Positions 58,625-64,000 of a stretch of 64,000 nt of DNA are shown piece by piece. This stretch comes from a virus. Both the position numbers and the translations under genes were made by a program. Position 1 is the stretch's first letter, and every line of letters begins with the position of its first letter. Location: positions 124,001 to 188,000 of the IMG/VR virus record IMGVR_UViG_3300032236_001613; one strand, written 5' to 3'. The notes below the pieces were generated by a model. That model saw nothing but the letters and a program-made list of their open reading frames with translations, made no database searches and was not told the DNA's origin.

Positions 58625-59326
58625 ATGAACAAATTAGTTTTAATTACTGGTGCTACAAGAGGGATTGGACTTGCTGCAACCAAAATATACAAAAGCAACG
58701 GATATACAGTTATTGGTACAGGTACTACAAGTTACACAAGTAATTTATGCGATAGTTATTACCAATGCGACTTTTCTTCTCTAGAAGAAATCGAAGATTT
58801 TTGCCAAAAAATAATAAATTTACCGATCAGCATATTAGTTAATAATGCAGGTATAAACATTATTAATAGCTTTTGCGAGATAAATCCGAAAGATTTTCTC
58901 AAATTACAACAGATTAACTTATACGCCCCATTTAGAATTGCTCAAACGGTAATTCCTAATATGTTAAAAAATAATTGGGGTCGCATAGTTAACCTTAGCT
59001 CTGTCTGGGGAAAACTTAGTAAACCTGGTGCAGCTAATTATTCAGCAAGTAAGTTTGGAATTGACGGGTTAACAGTATCTATTGCAAATGAATTTTCGAA
59101 AAATGGAATTTTAGTAAATTGTGTATCTCCGGGATTTATTGATACTGATATGACTTGGAAAAATCTTGGTAAAGCTGGTATAGATAAAATCCTTGAAAGA
59201 GTTCCTGCTGGTCGTTTAGCTAAAACCGACGAAGTAGCTAAATTAATCTACATGTTAGGTAGCGAGGAAAATACTTTTATTACTGGGCAAAATGTAAGTA
59301 TTGACGGAGGGTTTACTCGTGCATAA
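58625..59326 (+). CDS. Short-chain dehydrogenase/reductase (FabG-like)
   Basis: 233 residues with all classical SDR motifs: TGATRGIGLAA (cofactor), NNAGIN, catalytic Ser in NLSSVWGK, YSASK (Tyr, Lys), and the C-terminal GQNVSIDGGF. May reduce a keto group of a sugar or cyclitol made by the adjacent AroB-like enzyme, whose start codon lies inside the last codons of this gene. Confidence 0.88.
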   Translation: MNKLVLITGATRGIGLAATKIYKSNGYTVIGTGTTSYTSNLCDSYYQCDFSSLEEIEDFCQKIINLPISILVNNAGINIINSFCEINPKDFLKLQQINLYAPFRIAQTVIPNMLKNNWGRIVNLSSVWGKLSKPGAANYSASKFGIDGLTVSIANEFSKNGILVNCVSPGFIDTDMTWKNLGKAGIDKILERVPAGRLAKTDEVAKLIYMLGSEENTFITGQNVSIDGGFTRA

Positions 59327-60347
59327 ATTAGATATCAAGAGTCATTCTGGAATTTATTCTGTACATTTTGATAATGATTTGTTATCAGGAGATAAAATCT
59401 CTCAATTAGGAACACATTTTATAATAGACAAAAATGTATTATCTTTACTTAATATAAAAGATAAAAATATAATTGTAGTTGATGCAACCGAAGAAACAAA
59501 AAGTTATCAAGGAATCGAACCCATTATTAATAGTTTAATATCACAAAAACTTAAGAGAGATAGCATTTTAGTAGCTATCGGAGGGGGTATTATTCAAGAT
59601 ATTGTTTGTTTTATTGCTACAACATTTATGAGGGGCATACCATGGATTCTGATACCTACAACTGTGCTTGCACAAGCAGATAGCTGTATTGGATCTAAGA
59701 GTAGTATAAACTTCGGTGGTTATAAAAATTTATTAGGATCGTTTACACCCCCTAATCAAATTTTTATCAGTAATCAATTCCTTAATACACTAGAAGATAA
59801 GGATATTAAATCCGGAATCGGAGAAATTATAAAACTATGTTTAATTGACGCACAAGTTGTTTCCGCAGAAAGCATTAATCGCAGTAACATCGATGCTTAT
59901 ATTCAAAAAGCACTATTAATTAAAAAGAAATATATAGAAGAAGATGAATTTGATAAAGGAATTAGAAATATATTAAATTACGGGCATTGTATCGGGCATG
60001 GTATTGAATCAGCTACTAATTTTGCTATTCCACACGGTATTGCAATTACTATAGGAATGGATGCTGCAAATAAGTTTGCTATGCTCGAAGGGCTCATTAC
60101 AGAAGATTTATATAAATCAATGCACAATACTTTATATGAAAATTATAAAGAATTTTCTAAAATTCCTATAGATATTGATTTAGTATGCAATGCATTAACT
60201 AAGGATAAAAAGAATACAGGCAGTAAAATTAATATTGTACTGCCTGTAGATCACTCTATTGAAAAATACGGATTTGAAAGTAATAATAAATTCTGGGATC
60301 AAATTAAAAATTCAATCACCAGCCTTCCTATTACAGTCCGATCATAG
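59319..60347 (+). CDS. Sugar-phosphate cyclase (3-dehydroquinate synthase-like)
   Basis: The GTG at 59319 with GGAGGG 7 nt upstream is preferred over a TTG at 59301; 342 residues. Motifs of the AroB/iron-type fold: AIGGGIIQDIVCFIATTFMRGIPWILIPTTVLAQADSCIGSKSSINFGGYKNLLGSF, GEIIKLCLID, and metal ligands in YGHCIGHGIES and PHGIAI. The standard AroB has KTGVN; here KSSINFGGYKN suggests a different substrate, such as sedoheptulose-7-phosphate or glucose-6-phosphate cyclase, giving a cyclitol for surface decoration. Confidence 0.82.
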   Translation: MHKLDIKSHSGIYSVHFDNDLLSGDKISQLGTHFIIDKNVLSLLNIKDKNIIVVDATEETKSYQGIEPIINSLISQKLKRDSILVAIGGGIIQDIVCFIATTFMRGIPWILIPTTVLAQADSCIGSKSSINFGGYKNLLGSFTPPNQIFISNQFLNTLEDKDIKSGIGEIIKLCLIDAQVVSAESINRSNIDAYIQKALLIKKKYIEEDEFDKGIRNILNYGHCIGHGIESATNFAIPHGIAITIGMDAANKFAMLEGLITEDLYKSMHNTLYENYKEFSKIPIDIDLVCNALTKDKKNTGSKINIVLPVDHSIEKYGFESNNKFWDQIKNSITSLPITVRS

Positions 60348-61134
60348 CTTTCCAACGGGTTTCGAGCATATTAATACGTTTATCATCTTCGGTAAAGATA
60401 CTACCGTAATAATCTCTCTTATTTTTAAGCCATAGTAGTTCAAACTCTACAGCATCAACTAACGCTTGATCTGCAACCGGCAATTGAATAGCATCTCCCG
60501 AGAAAATTATCTTACGTGTTTCGTAACGACTTAAATGTACTGATTGTACGGACCTAATAGCAGAAATAGCATCTCGAGAAACTCCGCCTCCCATTACCAA
60601 TTCAAGATTAGACTCTTTACATAGTTCGGCAGTTTTAACAATCTTTTCGGTAACAAAATCTTTGTTGATATCTTCTCTACCGTTACCGCCCATACTCATA
60701 ACAAAATCAACACGTCCGAACACTAATCCATCTAATCCGTCATCTGTTGTTGCTTTAGAAATCATGTCTGTTATGTTATTAAATCCAGTAATAGTTTCTA
60801 GATTAGTTAAAAACTTTACAGATTTTCTATCTTCTTTGTCGAAAATCTTGTTTTTAGCATCAATAAATTTCCATAAAGCATACGGTGTTTCAACCATGGG
60901 TGCAATAATATAGTCAACACCGATTTGTTTAGCTTCCATAAGATCTTTCATGGCTTCGCAACCACCAATTTTTAATCCTACTCCGACATTGGCTTTTCTT
61001 GCAATCTCAATAAGTCTTAATAGTTCGTCAGTTCGAGTGCCTTCGGCTTCGAACTCGGCCTTAACTGCAACGTAGCCATATTCTTCTTTACCTTTTTTAA
61101 GAATATCTAGCATTTGTTTTTCTTTTAAATTCAT
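60331..61134 (-). CDS. HpcH/HpaI-type aldolase or citrate-lyase-like
   Basis: 267 residues, TIM-barrel motifs: VKAEFEAEGTRTDELLRLIEIA, GLKIGGCEAM, VDYIIAPMVETPYAL (metal Glu), LEGLDGLVFGRVDFVMSMG. It fits the pyruvate-utilising HpcH/HpaI superfamily. The substrate is unknown; a pyruvate or phosphoenol-pyruvate-derived aldol step on a sugar is plausible. Overlaps the convergent gene at 59319 by 17 nt. Confidence 0.78.
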   Translation of the reverse strand: MNLKEKQMLDILKKGKEEYGYVAVKAEFEAEGTRTDELLRLIEIARKANVGVGLKIGGCEAMKDLMEAKQIGVDYIIAPMVETPYALWKFIDAKNKIFDKEDRKSVKFLTNLETITGFNNITDMISKATTDDGLDGLVFGRVDFVMSMGGNGREDINKDFVTEKIVKTAELCKESNLELVMGGGVSRDAISAIRSVQSVHLSRYETRKIIFSGDAIQLPVADQALVDAVEFELLWLKNKRDYYGSIFTEDDKRINMLETRWKAMIGL

Positions 61135-61144
61135 ATAATTTCCT

Positions 61145-62461
61145 TTATTTGTAATTAATCATAAATTTATCAACAATTTGACCAATATAAGAAATTTGTT
61201 CTGGAGTTATAACAGGGCTAGTACCATGAAAAAACGTATTAGTCATAACCATTGTAGCTACTGGATAATTATCTTTCGCTAATTGAGGATCCATAATATG
61301 TGAATAAGCCGGTTGCAACATAATGTTACCAGCAAAATATGGTCGAGTTTGAATCAAATTTTCTTCTAGATAATCTACAATCTGTGATCTTTTAAACGGT
61401 GCATTTTTACGTATTGTTAATGGAAATGCAAACCAACTAGGGTCGCTCTTTTCTCTAGCTCTAGGAAGATGAAAAAATTCTTCATACTTTTCATAAATTT
61501 TAAACATTAGATTGTAATTACGGCGTCGAAGAGCGTGTATGTCATCTAATTTTTCTAATTGTTTTAATCCAATAGCTGATTGAACTTCAATAGGTTTTAA
61601 ATTATAACCAATCTCGTCATACACATACTTGTGATCAAAGATCTCCCCAGGCATAGTAGGAATCCATTCTTTAAATCTTTCCTTGCATGTTCCGCATTTT
61701 AATTTATTAGCTTTCGGACCTACACAGTAACACCCTCTTCCCCATTCTCTAAAACTACGTAAAATTACTTCTTGATCATCGGTATTACACGCAACAAACC
61801 CGCCTTCGCCTAATGTCATATGATGTGCAGGATAAAAAGAACAACTAGACATTTCACCAAAACTACCTAAAGGCTTCCCATCATAATTAGTTCCTAATGC
61901 ATCGCAGCAGTCTTCTAGTAGAATCAAATTATATTTCTTTACAAGATCCATTACTTGATCCATATTTGGTGGATTACCGAGTACATGAGCAAACGTAATT
62001 ATTTTAATGTTATGTTCTTTAATTAAATCTTCGGCCTTGGTTAAATCTAGATTAAGCGTTTCCAACTCAATATCAAGAAATACTGGCTCGAATCCTAACT
62101 GTAGAGTAGGATTTAATGTAGTAGGAAATCCTGCAATAGGCATTAACACCTTTGTTCCTTTAGGTAAATGATGCCCGCGCTTACTAGTAAGGCTCGCCAT
62201 CATAAGTAAATTCGAGCTCGATCCACTATTAGTAAGTATTCCGTGTTTCTTTCCAAAAAGACGAGGAAAGTGCCTTTCAAATTTTGTACTTTGATCCCCC
62301 ATCACTAGCCATCCGCTTAATAGAGTTTCAACTGCCGCTACATATTCATCAGTTGAAAAATACGGTCCAGCATAGTTAACAAAATCTTTACCGGCTTCCC
62401 AAGATTTTTGTTGTTGTTTTTCTTCAATATAGATTTTAATGTCTTCGAGTATCTTTTTCAT
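61145..62461 (-). CDS. RfbH-type 4-keto-6-deoxysugar 3-dehydratase
   Basis: 438 residues, DegT/DnrJ/EryC1 fold. The PLP-binding Lys of normal aminotransferases is a His: SFYPAHHMTLGEGG (His213-His214), as in RfbH/AscC (E1). A possible [2Fe-2S] set is present: Cys186, then 57 residues, Cys244-x-Cys246 and Cys256 (Cys259 nearby). These enzymes remove the C3 hydroxyl of CDP-4-keto-6-deoxyglucose to make 3,6-dideoxysugars. It is next to the aldolase and GT34-like genes. Confidence 0.88.
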   Translation of the reverse strand: MKKILEDIKIYIEEKQQQKSWEAGKDFVNYAGPYFSTDEYVAAVETLLSGWLVMGDQSTKFERHFPRLFGKKHGILTNSGSSSNLLMMASLTSKRGHHLPKGTKVLMPIAGFPTTLNPTLQLGFEPVFLDIELETLNLDLTKAEDLIKEHNIKIITFAHVLGNPPNMDQVMDLVKKYNLILLEDCCDALGTNYDGKPLGSFGEMSSCSFYPAHHMTLGEGGFVACNTDDQEVILRSFREWGRGCYCVGPKANKLKCGTCKERFKEWIPTMPGEIFDHKYVYDEIGYNLKPIEVQSAIGLKQLEKLDDIHALRRRNYNLMFKIYEKYEEFFHLPRAREKSDPSWFAFPLTIRKNAPFKRSQIVDYLEENLIQTRPYFAGNIMLQPAYSHIMDPQLAKDNYPVATMVMTNTFFHGTSPVITPEQISYIGQIVDKFMINYK

Positions 62462-63180
62462 ATTATAATATAATTCTTGTAATGATTTACTAATTCAATT
62501 CTTGTTTTTAAATCAGTTGAAGGCCAATGTATTAACCAATCTCCAAATTGCCAATTTCCGTCAAATCCTAAGCGATCCCTTTGATCAGTATAATGATATA
62601 ATTGATAATTAAATGAATTCATGTATCTTTGGGGAACTATTTTAACGATATTTTTATACTCCTCATTAATTTTAAGATCTGTATTTTTTTCAATAAATTG
62701 CCATGCAGGATCCGTAGTTCCAGGAATTCCTAACATAGTAGCAATGCATTTTTGCTCTGTATCCCAAAATTTTAAAAAAGCTGGCTCTAGATGAATAATT
62801 GTATCTAAAAAATTTAAACTTTCTGGGGAATTTTTAATTAATAAACTATCGGCGTTAACTCCATTAACATCGACTGCTATAATAAAATGGTGATCTTTTG
62901 AAATTCTATCTTCAATTTTAATTGAAAAATTAGTGATCATCGAATCTGTCCCTGACCACCAAATCCACTCATACTCAGGATGTTCTCTCAAAATGTCTCT
63001 AGCAAAATGTATCTTTTCGAATCCGGTCATTAAAGAGCCGTTTCTAGATGTGGCAAAATTTGAATCTCTTGCATGTACTGCATATCCATGATATTTTGCA
63101 TACTCTACTTTATTCTGTTCCCACGTCAAATCAGCTAAAGGTTTATATCCAATATCGTGATGAGTAATTAATGCATACAT
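62458..63180 (-). CDS. GT34-like glycosyltransferase (paralogue 2)
   Basis: Start taken at 63180 because it makes a TAATG junction with the upstream gene and aligns with the paralogue at 52484; an ATG at 63213 would add 11 residues. 240 residues: IGYKPLADLTWEQNKVEYAKYHGYAVHA, FEKIHFARDILREHPEYEWIWWSGTDSMITN, GVNADSLLIKNS, WDTEQKCIATMLG. In the D.D motif the sequence is GTDS, where the paralogue has DTDA, so the first Asp is replaced by Gly. Activity may be altered. Confidence 0.78.
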   Translation of the reverse strand: MYALITHHDIGYKPLADLTWEQNKVEYAKYHGYAVHARDSNFATSRNGSLMTGFEKIHFARDILREHPEYEWIWWSGTDSMITNFSIKIEDRISKDHHFIIAVDVNGVNADSLLIKNSPESLNFLDTIIHLEPAFLKFWDTEQKCIATMLGIPGTTDPAWQFIEKNTDLKINEEYKNIVKIVPQRYMNSFNYQLYHYTDQRDRLGFDGNWQFGDWLIHWPSTDLKTRIELVNHYKNYIII

Positions 63181-63983
63181 TAGAAATAAAACCCGTTTAT
63201 TCTTGGAAACCAAGTATCTCCGTATCCACCGTGTGGAGTTTTAGTTTGTTCGTAGTTTGAAATAATTTCACACCAATATGTTTTACCTAACCCTATAGCT
63301 ACGCTTAATGCAACACTTTGATTTCCGATAAATTGTTCGCATCCTTGTACATATCGAGCCATTTCTAATAAATCGTTAGTTTTCTGATATTGTATTTTAA
63401 TCTTAAAAAAATCTTCAAACTTAGAATGTTCTTCTTCCGTTCCTAAGAAAACTGCATAATCACCTAGCCCGTTATTAATCCATTCCTCCCATCCAGTTAC
63501 TTGTTGATCTCTTCCGTAAAGATATCTTTCCGTCCTGTTAACCACAATAGGCTTTCCAGATACACGTAATGGAGAAACTGGAGTCAACCAAGGTTCGTAT
63601 AACAATTTCCTTTTGATATCAATATTATGAATGTTTAATCCTTGTGTTAATGCGTAACATTCTGTCTGATTACCTTGCCAGCCTTTAATCAAATGGTATT
63701 TCCAATGGTCGCTAAAATCGTAATCAAACGTTTCACCGTTCCATACAGCGACTTTTTCTATATAATCTTGTGCTTCTAATAAAGGAGCTAATATATTATA
63801 ATCGTGTTGTGTTAATCTTCCAGATGCAGGACCGGCGTTTGGCCAACCTAACACGTTTTTTGCGTAATCGTCAAGAGCGTCAAGTTTCACATACATATTA
63901 CCGCCGCCTAACAGTTTTACTAAACATAAGCTGTAGATAGTATCACCAAAAGTGCCTAACGTATAAAAATTATTTACTTTCAT
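63180..63983 (-). CDS. Heptosyltransferase-like GT-B protein
   Basis: 267 residues from the ATG at 63983 (preceded by GGGAATA); a TTG at 63995 is less likely. MKVNNFYTLGTFGDTIYSLCLVKLLGGG has the FGD turn of GT9-like proteins; the C-terminal RYVQGCEQFIGNQSVALSVAIGLGKTYWCE is the donor-binding region (G.QS..LA.A.G). Probably transfers a sugar to LPS-type glycans. It may be the first gene of a longer minus-strand operon that continues outside the window. Confidence 0.65.
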   Translation of the reverse strand: MKVNNFYTLGTFGDTIYSLCLVKLLGGGNMYVKLDALDDYAKNVLGWPNAGPASGRLTQHDYNILAPLLEAQDYIEKVAVWNGETFDYDFSDHWKYHLIKGWQGNQTECYALTQGLNIHNIDIKRKLLYEPWLTPVSPLRVSGKPIVVNRTERYLYGRDQQVTGWEEWINNGLGDYAVFLGTEEEHSKFEDFFKIKIQYQKTNDLLEMARYVQGCEQFIGNQSVALSVAIGLGKTYWCEIISNYEQTKTPHGGYGDTWFPRINGFYF

Positions 63984-64000
63984 TATTATTCCCAATTGAG

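Noticed and set aside
1-64000. CRISPR array, insertion sequence, integrase or ordinary tRNA genes
   Set aside because: No regularly spaced repeats, transposase or integrase genes, or complete cloverleaf with a T-arm were seen other than the tmRNA pieces; the curlin repeats are protein-coding and irregular.

Overview
The window looks like part of a large, AT-rich, T4-like (myovirus-type) bacteriophage genome. The evidence is: short tightly packed genes with ATGA/TAATG overlaps; about two dozen copies of the T4-type late-promoter box (TATAAATA and close variants) in front of genes on both strands; phage ribonucleotide reductase plus glutaredoxin; a pectate-lyase-fold tailspike; many small proteins of the sort shared by T4-like cyanophages and pelagiphages; and no bacterial housekeeping operon. 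The host is probably a Gram-negative proteobacterium: there are curli-type outer-membrane secretion genes, a porin-like beta-barrel, LpxH-like and LPS-sugar genes and a permuted two-piece tmRNA. The multihaem cytochrome style suggests a freshwater betaproteobacterium. No sequence search was possible, so taxonomy is inference.

Layout. 0-7 kb: glycosyltransferases, a zincin/GH19 endolysin-like fusion, and an outer-membrane module (TPR-beta-barrel protein followed by two multihaem c-type cytochromes). 7-21 kb: T4-like small and structural-type genes, a PD-(D/E)XK nuclease, tailspike, nrdA-nrdB-grx and a block of conserved unknowns. 21-32.5 kb: permuted tmRNA, LpxH-like hydrolase, membrane ferredoxin-flavoprotein, ClpX, ribosomal protein bS21, exonuclease, peroxiredoxin, and a Ro60/DUF2828-like protein preceded by a structured leader or ncRNA. 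32-38.6 kb: sugar epimerases, a DUF454 protein, a roughly 500-nt structured non-coding RNA candidate and a metallophosphoesterase. 38.6-47.6 kb: Hsp20, ClpS, heme oxygenase, a PcyX-like bilin reductase, then a complete-looking curli-type module (CsgF, CsgG, curlin-repeat protein, FecR-domain protein, PA14-curlin fusion, CHASE2-adenylate cyclase). 47.6-64 kb: mainly minus-strand surface-sugar genes (GT4-, GT17- and GT34-like glycosyltransferases, FkbM methyltransferase, HAD-nucleotidyltransferase fusion, 4,6-dehydratase, ThDP enzyme, SDR, AroB-like cyclase, HpcH aldolase, RfbH-type dehydratase).

How the parts may work together. Several host-takeover modules are visible: (1) translation and proteostasis (bS21, tmRNA with tag ANDSVYDVAIAA, ClpX, ClpS, Hsp20); (2) cell-surface remodelling (curli export channel and amyloid subunits, cAMP synthesis, nucleotide-sugar genes); (3) redox and pigment chemistry (heme oxygenase, bilin reductase, Fe-S flavoprotein, 12 c-type haem sites, peroxiredoxin). 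The most striking regulatory element is a hairpin in front of csgF that hides the ribosome-binding site in read-through RNA, while a late promoter inside the hairpin should make RNA with the site free, as known for T4 gene e. Several promoters sit so close to their ATG that leaderless mRNAs are expected.
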